A stretch of 64,000 nt of DNA from NCBI GenBank assembly GCA_016710625.1, contig JADJVK010000001.1:186001-250000 (forward strand). Reading direction: 5' to 3'. This document shows positions 35,338 through 46,100 of this stretch, piece after piece; within the stretch, counting starts at the first letter, position 1; each line of letters begins with the position of its first letter. The position numbers were made by a program, and so were the translations under genes. Origin of the DNA: Saprospiraceae bacterium (GTDB taxonomy: Bacteria; Bacteroidota; Bacteroidia; Chitinophagales; Saprospiraceae). The notes beneath the pieces are model-generated. The model saw only the letters and a list, made by a program, of their open reading frames with translations, ran no database searches and was not told the DNA's origin.

Positions 35338-36333
35338 ATGCAAAAAAAGATAATTGAAGCAATTTTAAGTCAATTTTCAAAAAAATCCCAAGTCATTGAG
35401 AGCATTTCTGAATTACTTGGGGTGGGAAAAGATGGCGTTTATCGCAGAATGCGGGGCGATTCTCATTTCACTCCAGATGAAATTGCCATTCTTGCAAGAA
35501 AATTCAATATTTCTATAGACTCATTTATTTGGGGAGACGCCAAAGCAGTTACTTTTAGCTTTAATGATTTCACACGGCATGTGACCACTTACGAAGATTA
35601 CATTACTGAAATATATATGGACACTCATCAAATGTCCAGAATACCGAATGTGAAAGTCTATTATGCCTCCTCCGAAATTCCTTTTTTCTATTATTGCCTT
35701 TTCCCTGAGTTGATTTCCTTCAAATTATACAATTTTGGGTTCACTATTTGGGAAATGGAATATGCTAAAAATCTGAAATTTTCCTTTGATTTGATACCGA
35801 CCAAGGTGTTGGACATTGCAAATGAAGTGTCAAGAGATTACAACACGATGCCTAGTTTGGAGCTTTGGAATATCAATATTTTAGACAACACCCTTGCTCA
35901 AATAGACTACCATTTTAGCATTGGAAGTTTCGAAAATCCCGACGACGCCCTCAAATTATGTGATATCCTGCACCAATGGGTGGAACATATGAAAAAGATG
36001 GCTGAACATGGGCATAAACTAAGCCCAAAATTGGGTGAAAAATTCCCAGGAGCCTCATTCGAGTTATATCATAACGAAATGGTGCATACCAATAACACAA
36101 TATATGTGGAAACTCCAGGGTTAAAAATGGTTTTTAGCACCCTTGCCAATCCAAATTTTATCAGAACAGTAGATGAAAGAATGGCAAAATACATCAAAGA
36201 CTGGTTTGATAAAGTATTGGAAAAATCTATCAATATTTCTACCCAAAATTCAAAGGGCAGAGAAGCTTTTTTCAATAAATTATTTAATAAAGTAACTGCG
36301 ATTAAAAATAAGATTCAATCAAGTATTGATTAA
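35338..36333 (+). CDS. Helix-turn-helix protein with a large unknown C-terminal domain
   Basis: A 331-residue protein. Residues 1-60 look like a Cro/XRE-type helix-turn-helix (ILSQFSKKSQVIESISELLG, then G-K-D-G-V-Y-R-R-M-R-G-D as recognition helix, then a final helix IAILARKFNISID). The remaining 270 residues are globular and rich in aromatic residues; I recognise no named domain, though similar HTH proteins are common in Bacteroidota. There is no membrane segment. It directly follows the biotin carrier (3 bases) and precedes the beta-CASP nuclease gene (12 bases), so it may regulate or simply share the operon. Confidence 0.7.
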   Translation: MQKKIIEAILSQFSKKSQVIESISELLGVGKDGVYRRMRGDSHFTPDEIAILARKFNISIDSFIWGDAKAVTFSFNDFTRHVTTYEDYITEIYMDTHQMSRIPNVKVYYASSEIPFFYYCLFPELISFKLYNFGFTIWEMEYAKNLKFSFDLIPTKVLDIANEVSRDYNTMPSLELWNINILDNTLAQIDYHFSIGSFENPDDALKLCDILHQWVEHMKKMAEHGHKLSPKLGEKFPGASFELYHNEMVHTNNTIYVETPGLKMVFSTLANPNFIRTVDERMAKYIKDWFDKVLEKSINISTQNSKGREAFFNKLFNKVTAIKNKIQSSID

Positions 36334-36345
36334 AATAAAAATAAA

Positions 36346-37757
36346 ATGAAGTTAAAATTCTGCGGAGCAGCAAGGGAGGTAACTGGAAGTTGTCATCTGA
36401 TTACCCTCCAAGATGGCTATAAAATATTGTTAGACTGTGGATTATATCAGGGAGACAATGATAATCTGGAAGATTTTAACGAAAGATTTTTTTTTAAACC
36501 TCATGAAATCGATTGTGTAATTCTGTCTCATGCCCATATTGATCATTGTGGCAGACTACCAAAATTAGTGAAAGATGGCTTCACAGGATCGATTTATTGC
36601 ACCCACCCCACCAAAGGGCTTACTTCCATTTTGTTGGTGGATAGTGCAAAAATTCAAGAAGAAGATTTTAAATACCACAATAAAAAGCAAAGAGAAATAA
36701 AGAACCACTCAGAACTGATCCGCTATATACAGTTACAGATGTGTATAAAACCATGAAACAATTCGTTTCTTATGGGTATGAAAATCAATTTCATGTACAT
36801 CCTTCTGTAAAAGTGCTCTTCAGAGATGCAGGTCATATTCTCGGAAGTGCCAATGTGTCTTTAGAAATAAAAGAAAACAACAAAACGATTCGTTTGAGTT
36901 TTACTGGCGATATTGGCAGACCCAACCGCCCTATTTTGAGAGACCCTGTTCCGATGCCAGCAGCAGATTATATAATTTGTGAATCCACCTATGGTGACAA
37001 AGAGCACCAATCGGCACCGAATGAATTGAATACCCTTCGGGATATTATTCATCATGTCTGTGTGGAAAAAAGAGGAAAACTCATCATTCCAGCTTTTAGT
37101 GTGGGCAGAACTCAAGAGTTGATTTATATGATGGATCAATTGTCCAATGCTGGAGAGTTGCCATCCATTCCAGTATATGTGGACAGCCCATTGGCAGTGA
37201 ATGCAACTGACATTTTTGCAGCTCATCCAGAGTGTTTTGATGAAGAAACCTTCAAATATTTAATGTATGATTCCAACCCATTTGGTTTCAATAATTTGAA
37301 TTATGTTCGGGAAATTCGCCAATCTAAAAGGTTGAATTCTTACAAAAATGCTTCTGTCATCATTAGTGCATCTGGTATGGCAAATGCAGGTAGGGTGAAG
37401 CACCATCTATTCAACAATATAGAAAATCCAAAAAATGGTGTTTTGATTGTGGGATATTGTACTCCCAATTCTCCTGGCGGCATATTGAGAGCTGGCGGCA
37501 AAGAAGTCAATTTGTTTGGGCAAACAAAGCAAGTAAATGCAGAAGTGTTTGTAATGGACTCATTTTCAGCACATGGCGACCGAAAGGAAATGACAGCCTT
37601 TCTTTCAAATCAAAAATCGGTAGCTAAAAAAATATTTTTAGTACATGGCGAAATAGAGCGACAAACTTCATTTAAAGGCTATTTACAAGATAATGGCTTT
37701 ATACATACAGAGATTGATATTCCAAGATTGGGGGATGAGGTAGAAATTAACGGTTAG
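36346..37757 (+). pseudogene. Metallo-beta-lactamase/beta-CASP RNase-like protein, frameshifted
   Basis: Two frames give one protein of about 470 residues. The first (36346-36756) holds the zinc motif S-H-A-H-I-D-H-C-G (His62, His64, Asp66, His67); the second (from about 36718 to 37757) holds D-A-G-H-I-L-G-S-A, the beta-CASP part with I-I-P-A-F-S-V-G-R-T-Q-E-L and I-I-S-A-S-G-M-A-N-A-G-R-V-K-H, and the final S-A-H-G-D and H-G-E motifs. The frames join as S-E-P-D-P-L-Y-T-V-T-D-V-Y-K if one C is added near 36713-36717. Such proteins process RNA, like archaeal CPSF-type and bacterial Ysh1-like enzymes. As given, translation stops at 36756. Confidence 0.85.
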
Positions 37758-37918
37758 ATAAGCAAACTAACTATTTTTCAATTTTATTAAAAATCCATAA
37801 TTTTTATTTGTGATAATTACAAATAATAGGTTATGTAATTGTACCTAATTAATTGAAAATCAATTGGGGGAAAATATTTTTTATCGAAATATGCAAAAAA
37901 TCGATGAAATAAAACCTG

Positions 37919-37926
37919 TAACTTTG
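37919..37926 (+). promoter_or_regulatory. -7 element candidate (TAACTTTG)
   Basis: TAACTTTG matches the Bacteroidota -7 consensus and lies 26 bases before the ATG of the broken lipoprotein gene at 37952. No matching -33 TTG is evident. Confidence 0.35.
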
Positions 37927-37951
37927 TAGCAATTCATTTAACCTTATAATT

Positions 37952-38581
37952 ATGAAAAAATACCTTTTAATATCCATTTCTTTTTTGTCGTTTTATTATC
38001 TTGTAAGAAAGACCCAGTAGCTCCAACGCCTCCTGTTGATAATATTGATTTGCATAAATATCCTGGACTTCCAGATGCTACCCAATCTGGACTGAACACC
38101 ATGGGTTGCCTCATCAATGGAAAACCTTGGGTGGCTGACGTTGATGGTTTTGTATTAAAAGAATCTCAAAAGCCAGTATATTGTACTTATGGGGAGTTGC
38201 GACCAAAAATTGCAAGTTATGATTCTTTATTATTTGCAACATTATTTAATCAAAGCCTAAATTGGAGGGAGAGATAAAGCAAGATATGAAATACAAAATG
38301 CATTTGTCTTACAATTAAAACCCATTAGAAAAGTTGGAACTTATGAATTAAAAGAAATGTATAAAAACATGTTTGAATATTGGTTTGATAGTATAGGATT
38401 ACAAAATAAAACATATATCATAGACACGTTAAAACCCCAGTATTTTGAAATCACCAAATTAGATACAATTGGAAACATCGTTTCTGGAATATTTGATTTG
38501 AAATTAGTTGAAATAGATGACAAAAAAGATACTATTCAAATAACCAATGGAAGATTTGATGGAAAATATTGGCAGCGTTAA
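37952..38581 (+). pseudogene. Putative lipoprotein broken by two single-base indels
   Basis: Three frame pieces make one protein of about 209 residues. Piece one (37952-) is M-K-K-Y-L-L-I-S-I-S-F-L-S-F; adding one T to the run at 37991-37994 continues it as L-L-S-C-K-K-D-P-V-A-P-T-P-P, a typical lipobox and proline-rich tether. Piece two ends in C-L-I-N-G-K-P-W-V-A-D-V ... N-Q-S-L-N-W-R-E-R at 38277; dropping one A near 38259-38262 continues as I-G-G-R-D-K-A-R-Y-E-I-Q into the third piece, ending at 38581 with G-R-F-D-G-K-Y-W. The shape (C-x-x-x-G-x-x-W start, final G-R-F-D) recalls Bacteroidota surface lipoproteins of unknown function. Confidence 0.7.
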
Positions 38582-38599
38582 AAAAATTGAATTTAAAAT

Positions 38600-39076
38600 T
38601 TAATTTAAATCAAAGCCTTCCATCACTCCCATAATCAAATGGTTTTCAAAACCTTTTCTTGCCAGTAATTGATAGACATTGTTTTTGAATTTTGGATCGG
38701 CAAGGGTGTTTTGATCTAGTTGACATTTTTTTTGAATCAACTCATGAATGGTGTCTTTACAAGCTTCGTCAGAAATTTCCTTCATGGCTTCTTGGATGCA
38801 ATAATTTGAAATATTCCTCATTTTCAATTCTTGCTTAATTTTTATCCTTCCCCAATGTTTAATTCGAAACTTTCCTCCAGCAAATGCTTTTGCAAATCGC
38901 TCCTCATTTAAGAAATTTTCAGCAATCAATTTCGCAATCAATTCTTCCAAAGTATCTCCATAAATCCCTAGTTCTATCAGCTTATACCGAACCTCTTGAT
39001 GGCATCTTTCTTGATACACACAATATTGTTGCAGCTTGGAATAAGCCATTTCAGGAGTATAATACTTCTTTTTCAC
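38600..39076 (-). CDS. recX: Regulatory protein RecX
   Basis: Modulates RecA filament growth. The 158-residue protein is made of three-helix repeats, with the family hallmarks L-x-Y-C-V-Y-Q-E-R-C-H-Q-E-V-R near the N-terminus, L-I-A-E-N-F-L-N-E-E-R-F-A-K-A-F-A-G-G-K-F-R in the second repeat and K-I-K-Q-E-L-K-M-R-N-I in the third, then R-K-G-F at the end. Length is right for RecX. It is the last gene of an operon with the nucleotidyltransferase (6 bases) and the OmpA-family gene. recA is not in the window. Confidence 0.9.
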   Translation of the reverse strand: MKKKYYTPEMAYSKLQQYCVYQERCHQEVRYKLIELGIYGDTLEELIAKLIAENFLNEERFAKAFAGGKFRIKHWGRIKIKQELKMRNISNYCIQEAMKEISDEACKDTIHELIQKKCQLDQNTLADPKFKNNVYQLLARKGFENHLIMGVMEGFDLN

Positions 39077-39082
39077 CCCAAT

Positions 39083-39817
39083 TTATTGTTGTTTCGGAAA
39101 TAATTGTTGCACATATTCTGCTGCTTTTTCTAGACTGTCTAGCTTGCCAACATCGTGCAAAAATGATTGCTCATGCCTAAAACCTCTGATTTCCTTGGTT
39201 TTTGCAATCTCTAAATACAAGTCAATTATAGAAAAAACCGCTTCATCTGGGAAAAATTCGAATATCGCTGGGTGAATTACATGAATACCACTAAAAGCTA
39301 GTGGGTGCAAAGGGGAAACAGCTCGGGCAATTTTTTTTTCGCCAGAAACTACATTTTCCCATCCACATAAACTTTCTTGGTCATCGAAAAGTAATTGTCT
39401 CGACGATTTTCTGGTTTTTACTGCCAAGGTTGCCAACGGATTGTTTTTCAAATGGTTATCATACATTGCTTTTAGGTCAATATCCGACAAAATATCTGCA
39501 TTGTAAACAAAAAAGGGTGCATCATCAAAAAACCAAGCCGCTTTTTTAAGCCCTCCTCCAGTATCTAACAATTTTTCAGATTCATCCGAAAATTGAATTT
39601 TTATCCCAAAATAGTCATTTTGTTGAATATAATCCACTATTTGTTGCCCGAAGTGGTGGATATTGATAATAATATCCTGACAACCAATTGATTTTAATCT
39701 TTTTATGGCAATTTCTAGAAGTGTCATTCCCCCCACTGCTACCAATGCTTTTGGCTTGGTGTCAGTGATTGGGCGAAGCCGAGTGCCTAGCCCAGCAGCA
39801 AAAATCATCGCTTTCAT
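39083..39817 (-). CDS. Nucleotidyltransferase (MurU/ManC-like sugar-1-phosphate)
   Basis: A 244-residue enzyme of the NTP-transferase superfamily. The nucleotide-binding opening A-M-I-F-A-A-G-L-G-T-R-L-R-P-I-T-D-T-K-P-K-A-L is intact, followed by D-T-G-G-G-L-K-K-A, the Y-N-A-D-I-L metal-binding Asp, and F-S-G-I-H-V-I-H-P. Closest by eye to single-domain mannose-1-phosphate guanylyltransferase / MurNAc-1-phosphate uridylyltransferase (MurU), which act in sugar-nucleotide supply or cell-wall recycling. No AmgK-like kinase is adjacent, so the substrate stays open. Two bases separate it from the OmpA-family gene upstream. Confidence 0.85.
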   Translation of the reverse strand: MKAMIFAAGLGTRLRPITDTKPKALVAVGGMTLLEIAIKRLKSIGCQDIIINIHHFGQQIVDYIQQNDYFGIKIQFSDESEKLLDTGGGLKKAAWFFDDAPFFVYNADILSDIDLKAMYDNHLKNNPLATLAVKTRKSSRQLLFDDQESLCGWENVVSGEKKIARAVSPLHPLAFSGIHVIHPAIFEFFPDEAVFSIIDLYLEIAKTKEIRGFRHEQSFLHDVGKLDSLEKAAEYVQQLFPKQQ

Positions 39818-39818
39818 A

Positions 39819-40526
39819 CTAACGGGTAATCATATCTTGCATCAATTCACCCTTGGCATTGATGAGGGCAATTACGACCAATCTTTCATTCTTCTTGTCT
39901 TCCACTTCCCCTTCTTGCTTCGTGATTACTCTTGATTTGATTTTATGTGCAGGTATTCCTTTGGATATCAGATAGTTGCGAACAGTCCTTAATCTTCTCA
40001 TAGAAATAGCCATCTGAATATCATCCTTATTTTTCCCCTCTGTATGCCCAATTAATTGAACCAAATAATCAGAATGTTCACTCATGATATCGAAAAGATG
40101 ATCCAGCTCCTTACCTGCCTCAGGTTTTATCACTGTTTTTTCATAATCGAACTGAATGCTTCTTAAATATATTTTTTCTGTACTGGAACTAATAAACATG
40201 GAGGATTGAGAAATGTAGGGACAAGGAGTGCCACAAAGTGCCCTTTGCTCTTCCATATCTATGATTTGGGCATTCATGTATCCTTTTTTCACAGCATCTT
40301 TCTTTGCCCTTTCAGCATCATCTCTCGATTTGTAATTGCCAATAAAATAGCGAAAAATATTATTCTGATCACTATTGACAGTAACATTTTCAAGTCCAGC
40401 TTCACCGAATTGCGAAATTGGAACTTTGTCAACAAAAGCACTTACCAACACTCTAAACTCTTGGGCTGATAATTCAACTTGAGTGACGATCACAAAAAGT
40501 ACTAAAACGAATAGTTGTTTAATCAT
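39819..40526 (-). CDS. Exported SPOR-like/OmpA-like peptidoglycan-binding protein
   Basis: A 235-residue protein with a signal peptide ending V-E-L-S-A-Q. The N-terminal half (about 25-95) resembles a SPOR-type repeat (RVLVSAFVDKVPISQFG ... YFIGNYKSRDDAERAKKDA). The C-terminal half (about 115-225) is OmpA-like: the strand I-Q-F-D-Y-E-K-T-V-I-K-P-E-A, then L-V-Q-L-I-G-H-T-E-G, then the helix M-R-R-L-R-T-V-R-N-Y-L, which bind peptidoglycan. It should link outer membrane or periplasm to the wall. First gene of an operon with the nucleotidyltransferase and recX, under a good promoter at 40556-40586. Confidence 0.85.
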   Translation of the reverse strand: MIKQLFVLVLFVIVTQVELSAQEFRVLVSAFVDKVPISQFGEAGLENVTVNSDQNNIFRYFIGNYKSRDDAERAKKDAVKKGYMNAQIIDMEEQRALCGTPCPYISQSSMFISSSTEKIYLRSIQFDYEKTVIKPEAGKELDHLFDIMSEHSDYLVQLIGHTEGKNKDDIQMAISMRRLRTVRNYLISKGIPAHKIKSRVITKQEGEVEDKKNERLVVIALINAKGELMQDMITR

Positions 40527-40555
40527 AAAATGAAATAATACCTTTTATTTTTCTG

Positions 40556-40586
40556 CAAAAATAAAGTTATATATATAATATTTCAA
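40556..40586 (-). promoter_or_regulatory. Promoter of the OmpA-family operon (TTG-N20-TATTTTTG)
   Basis: On the minus strand TTG (40586-40584), a 20-base spacer and TATTTTTG (40563-40556), matching the Bacteroidota consensus. The -7 element is 29 bases before the ATG at 40526. Confidence 0.7.
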
Positions 40587-40628
40587 TGTTTTATCAAATA
40601 ATAACAAATGAATTATAAATTAATTCCA

Positions 40629-41150
40629 TTATTTCACCCCTAATTTAAAAATAAGCCTTGCTGTGATGAATTCTGGAGTAATATTCCTTACTCGAATCTT
40701 CACCCTCACATCAAAATTGTTTTTAATCAGAATTTGTTTGAAATCAGCTAATGTCGGCACCAAATCTAATTGAATGCCTGTGTCAGTCGGAACAGGTTCT
40801 CTATAAAAAGCTTCCAGCGAAACATTCGGATTTTCTTTATCCACAATCAATACTGAAACATCATATATGAAATTCAATGCTGCCCCACTAGAAACATTTT
40901 GAAGTTGCATGGTCGAGGGGAAAATGCCGTTTAATTTATTATAAGTCAATCCTCTCGTTCCCAAATTTCCAGCAGTATCGACATTAAAGTTATTGAGCAC
41001 AAAATTATGTTCTTCCACTGTATTCAATCCTGCTTTTATCTCAAAATCTCTTTGAAAGCCCATTTCAAAAAGAAAATGTTGGTCTTTAGTGCATCCACTA
41101 AATATAATTATGGCTACTAGGATTAAAAAAATATTTTGTTTTTTATACAT
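40629..41150 (-). CDS. Putative lipoprotein, unknown function
   Basis: A 173-residue protein starting at ATG 41150 (M-Y-K-K-Q-N-I-F-L), with a hydrophobic stretch and a lipobox I-F-S-G-C, so probably acylated at Cys20 or so. The upstream open frame to 41249 is not part of it. The mature part is beta-rich, ends R-L-I-F-K-L-G-V-K and has no known motif. It lies between the OmpA-family operon and the divergent GCS2-CBS gene. I cannot assign a function; an outer-membrane or periplasmic location is inferred from the lipobox. Confidence 0.65.
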   Translation of the reverse strand: MYKKQNIFLILVAIIIFSGCTKDQHFLFEMGFQRDFEIKAGLNTVEEHNFVLNNFNVDTAGNLGTRGLTYNKLNGIFPSTMQLQNVSSGAALNFIYDVSVLIVDKENPNVSLEAFYREPVPTDTGIQLDLVPTLADFKQILIKNNFDVRVKIRVRNITPEFITARLIFKLGVK

Positions 41151-41212
41151 AAATTTGATTTTATGGTAAATTTCTATATTTTTAAGCATTATTATAAGAA
41201 AATAGCAAAGTA

Positions 41213-43134
41213 ATGGGGGAACAAAATGTATCATTAGTAAAAACAGCATCTCAGATGCAGCTATTCGTCAGCCACTTATTGAAAGATGTCCAAGCTTTGG
41301 AATATATGCTGGACAACGATTGGTTCGAAAGTGACGTAGTCAGAATAGGAGCAGAGCAAGAAATGTGCCTCGTTGATAATAAAACGTTCAAACCAGCACC
41401 AATTAATATGTCGGTGTTGAAAAAAATGAAAGATCATGAGTCATGGTGTGGAACTGAGCTAGCAAAATTCAATTTAGAAACCAATCTGACACCAAGAGTA
41501 TTTTCAGGGGATTGTCTTACTCAGTTGAATAACGAAAATAGAAATGGTTTGCAACTTATTCGGGAAGCTCTAAAGGAATTTGGTGCAGAAGTCATTCTTA
41601 CTGGAATTCTCCCTACCCTTCGTAAGTTCGATTTGGAAATGCACAATCTGACTCCCAATCCTCGTTATAAGGCGTTGATGGAAGCCATTAATCTGCAATT
41701 GAGAAGTAGTGCATATGAGTTGAAACTGTCAGGAATTGATGAATTATTAGTGAAGCACAACTCTCCGTTATTAGAGGCTTGTAACACTAGTTTTCAGGTT
41801 CATCTACAGGTGTCTCCAGCAAAATTTGTGCAGATGTACAACATTTCACAGACTTTAGCAGCTCCTGCCATCGCCATTGCGGCGAACTCTCCAATCGTTT
41901 TTGGCAGAAGACTATGGCACGAAACGAGGATTGCGCTGTTCCAACAATCCTTGGATACCAGAGCTAGTTATGATCATATGAGAGAAAGAAGCCCAAGGGT
42001 GAATTTCGGAAAAGATTGGTTGAGAAATTCTATTTTGGAAATTTATAAGGAAGATATTGCTCGTTTTAGGGTGTTGCTCGGTGGCGATATTGAAGAAGAT
42101 GCTTTAGAAGCCATCCAACATGGAAAAGTTCCAAAATTAAAAGCATTACAGGTTCATAATTCTACTGTATATCGTTGGAACAGACCTTGTTATGGAATAA
42201 GCGATAATGGAAAGCCACATTTGAGAATCGAATGTAGGGTGTTGCCAGCTGGTCCTAGTGTGGTGGATGCCACAGCTAATGCTGCATTCTGGTTGGGAAG
42301 TATGGTGGGAATGGCAAGTGAATATGATGATATTTCGAAACATTTGAGCTATGAGGATATTCGTGACAATTTCATGAAATCTGCTCAATTTGGTATTGAC
42401 ACTAAATTCAATTGGTTCAAAGATTCGAAAATTACTGCCGTAGATTTAATTCTTAAAGAGCTGTTACCATTAGCAAAAAAAGGACTACAATTACAAAATG
42501 TGGATTCAAAAGATATAGATCAATATCTTGGCATCATAGAAGAAAGAGCAAAAAGCAATATGACGGGAGCAAGATGGATGCTAAGAACTTTTTCTAAACT
42601 CTCCAAAGAAGTAACGCCAGACGAAGCTATCACCGTTATGACCTCAGCAATCGTTAAAATCAATGGCAGGATAAACCTGTTCATACTTGGGAAGAACCAA
42701 AATTATTAGACTTGGAAGAATATCATCCATCCACTATCAAGGTAGAGGAATTTATGCAGACGGACTTATTTACAGTCCAAAAAGATGACATAATCAGACT
42801 TGTTGCTGAATTAATGGATTGGCGAAAAATCCGATATATGCCTGTCGAAGACGAAAAAGGGCAAATCGTTGGTTTAGTAACGTCTAGATTGTTGTTACGA
42901 CATTTTGTTCGTCAAAACATTCCTGGCGAAAAAGAGGTGACTTGTGTGGACGACATAATGATAAAAGAGCCCATTACCATTTCACCAGAAACGACCATCA
43001 AAGAAGCATTAGAACTAATGCGATCCAAAAAAATTGGTTGTTTGCCAGTAGTAAAAGAGTTGGAATTGGTAGGAATCGTAACGGAAATGGATTTCTTACG
43101 AATATCTAGCAGATTGATCGATAGGGAAAAATAA
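41213..43134 (+). pseudogene. Glutamate-cysteine-ligase-like (GCS2) protein fused to a CBS pair, frameshifted in the linker
   Basis: Two adjacent frames give one protein of about 640 residues. The first (to 42709) is a GCS2-type carboxylate-amine ligase with I-G-A-E-Q-E-M near residue 45, F-N-L-E-T-N-L-T-P and R-I-E-C-R-V-L-P-A-G-P. The second (42712-43134) is a pair of CBS domains (V-E-E-F-M-Q-T-D-L-F-T-V and D-D-I-M-I-K-E-P-I-T-I-S, each with D-x-x-x-R/L pattern). They join as N-G-Q-D-K-P-V-H-T-W-E-E-P-K-L-L-D if one base is added near 42665-42667. I know this GCS2-CBS arrangement from other Bacteroidota. Its product is unknown; CBS domains suggest control by an adenine nucleotide. As given, the ligase part stops at 42709. 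Confidence 0.8.
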
Positions 43135-43135
43135 T

Positions 43136-43170
43136 AAAAAAGCCTGATGATTTTTTCATCAGGCTTTTTT
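43136..43170. terminator. Bidirectional Rho-independent terminator
   Basis: AAAAAAGCCTGATGA (43136-43150) pairs exactly with TCATCAGGCTTTTTT (43156-43170) around a TTTTT loop. It ends in runs of T on both strands, so it can terminate the GCS2-CBS gene (plus) and the convergent amidohydrolase gene (minus, stop at 43173). Confidence 0.92.
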
Positions 43171-43172
43171 TG

Positions 43173-46100
43173 TTAGTGTCCATGAGTTTCCTGCTGATAT
43201 TCAGCACTTTCGTTATTTTCCTCTTCCGTATCTTCGCAATGATAATAGCGATGCTGTTTGGTTTTTATGGGTGTTACTCTATTTCCAGCCTTTTTGGATT
43301 CTAGCATTTTTTGGATAATTCTTGATTTGTCAGTTGCTAGTTGGTTCATCATTTTCGCTTCTTCCGACCTATCGTAAAATTTGATGCCATCCACAAAAGT
43401 CTTTTCTGCAACAGAATAAACTGATAATGGATGTCCACTCCAAATCACTACGTCAGCATCTTTTCCTACTTTTATGCTGCCAACTCTATTATCAATATGC
43501 ATAAGTTTTGCAGGATTTAATGTGACAAACTTCAATGCTTCCTCCTCTTGCACATTGCCGTACATCACTGCTTTACCTGCCTCCTGATTAAGTCTTCTAG
43601 CCATTTCAGCATCATCAGAATTGAAGGCAACCACCACTCCTTGATTGTGCATGATTGCTCCATTGTATGGAATCGCATCATAAACTTCGTGTTTGTAAGC
43701 CCACCAGTCTGAAAAAGTAGATCCTCCTACTCCATGTTTTACCATTTTATCCGCCACTTTGTAGCCTTCTAATATATGTGTGAAAGTGTTGACTCTGAAA
43801 TTATGTTTCTCCGCCATTTTCATGAGCATATTGATTTCGCTTTGAACATAAGAATGGCAAGTGATGAATCTTTTTTTGTCCAAAATTTCTAAAATGGCTT
43901 CCAAATCCAAATCTTTTCGATAAGGTTTCCCAGATTTTTTCAAATTTCCGTAGGTTCTTGCTCTGGTGAAATAATCGTCATAAACCTGCTCAACACCCAT
44001 TCTTGACTGAGGAAAACGGTTGTTAACATCCTGATAATTTGCTCTTTTTACATTCTCCCCCAAAGCAAATTTGATAAATCCATCTGCTCCTTCAAATTTC
44101 ATGGCTTCAGGATCGTAGCCCCACCTCAATTTAATGAGTTGAGTCTGACCACCAATTGGATTTGCAGAGCCATGTAAAATATGAGAAATCGTCACACCAC
44201 CAGCTAGTTGACGGAAAATATTGATATCATCCGAATTGATGATGTCGCCTATCCTTACCTCAGCAGAACTTTCTTGGGTGCCTTCATTTATTCCTCTTAC
44301 CGCAGCAATATGTGAATGCTCATCAATAATTCCAGGGGTTAGTTGTTTGTTGGTTCCATCTATCACTATTGCATTCCCGCCATTCAGATTTTTGCCAATT
44401 TTAGCAATTTTTCCATTTTCAATCAGTAAATCAGAATTTTCTAGTTTCCCTTCCTGCTCATTGGTCCAAATTGTTATATTTTTAATGAGATAATTGGCGG
44501 GTTGTGGCTTTTCCTTCCATCCATATGCCATAAATGGATACAAAACAGGACCTAAAATATTATTTTTAACTTTCTCTTCCTTGCTCATTGTATCTGTAGG
44601 AAGTGCATTGAGATAGACTAATTCCCAATCGAATTTGTTGTTATCTGGGCTTAAGCCTGTTCCATAAATTTTATTATCTACGATTCCTTGCAATCTCGTC
44701 GTACCAGATTTATCTGGGTTTTGGATAGTAGCCGTTATCAAATTATCATTTAATTGGGCATCTATTTTGACATCAGTACTATCATTTATTTTGTATGAAA
44801 TATCTGGTTTCGAAACAGATGTTTTCACCATTGCCTTGTAGGTCTGATTGCCCATTTTTAAATTATACATTCCAGATGGGATAACTGGCTCCAAATCATT
44901 CTGCACATTCAATTTCCCATTCACCCAATTATTCAATATTTTGCTGTCTTTCAAAAAGATATTATCATTTGAAATAAAAAAGTTTGCCAGTTTTCCAACT
45001 TCCAAACTTCCCAATAAATTTTCGGCAGCAATCATCTGAGCAGGTGTTGCGGTCAAGGCTTTCAATGCAGCTTTTTCACTTAATCCATAAGAAATTGCCT
45101 TCCTCAGGTTTCCTAAAAATTCCTCTTTTTTCTTTAATCCATAAATTGTGAAACTAAAATTGATACCTGCATTTTCTAGCTTGCCAGGGTTGGTTGGAGC
45201 AAGCTCCCAATGCAGCAAATCACCATAGTTAACACCGTTAACCTCCAATGGATCTTCCACATCCATTGCATCCGGAAAATTCAACGGAATGATGAGTGGA
45301 TTTCCTGCTTGTTTAATTTCTGCAAGTCTTTGGTACTCATCCCCAACTCCTTTAATAATATAATTTATGCCAAACTCCTTCCCTAACTTACTAGCTCTCA
45401 GCACATCAAGTTTATCATCCACTTCAAATATTTGTGGTATATTTTGCAACTCATTCCAAGCTTCTAATGAAATATTGTATTCTTGATTTTGGGTTTTATA
45501 CCATTGTCCATCCAGATAGGTTTGTCGGAGCAAAGCTATCGAACCCATCAAACTAGAAGGATAATCTTGAGAAGAACTGCCTTTCTTGAAAGACAATTGA
45601 TGAGCAACTTTGTTTTTCAAAATTACCTGATGCTCTTTTTCTTCACCCAAAGTAACCAATACCGAAGTGCCTCTGCTGATTCCATCAGTTTTGTGAGTTA
45701 CCACTGCACCAAATCCCAAATTCAACCATTCTTTTGCCTTTTCTTTATTTACCAAAAATAGTTCATTTGCCCTTGTTTCAGTCTTCAGAGCTTCATTCCA
45801 ACTGAAAGCACCTTTTTTGCTACTCATATTATTCGGACCGCCACCACGATTCCTTCTGTTTGAGTTGGAGGAAGGGTCTTGAGAATTGTCAATGCCATAA
45901 TCAGTATAAATATCGATGAAAGCTGGATAAATATATTTTCCTTTCAAATCCACTTTGATGGCGCCATTTGGAATAGTTACTGTAGTTCCACAAGCTTCTA
46001 TTTTTCCATCTTTTATCACCAAAGTTGCATTTTCCAGCTTTTCATTCCAACTTTTTACAATCGTTGCATTGGTAAAAGCATACCAGCCATTCCTTTCGTC

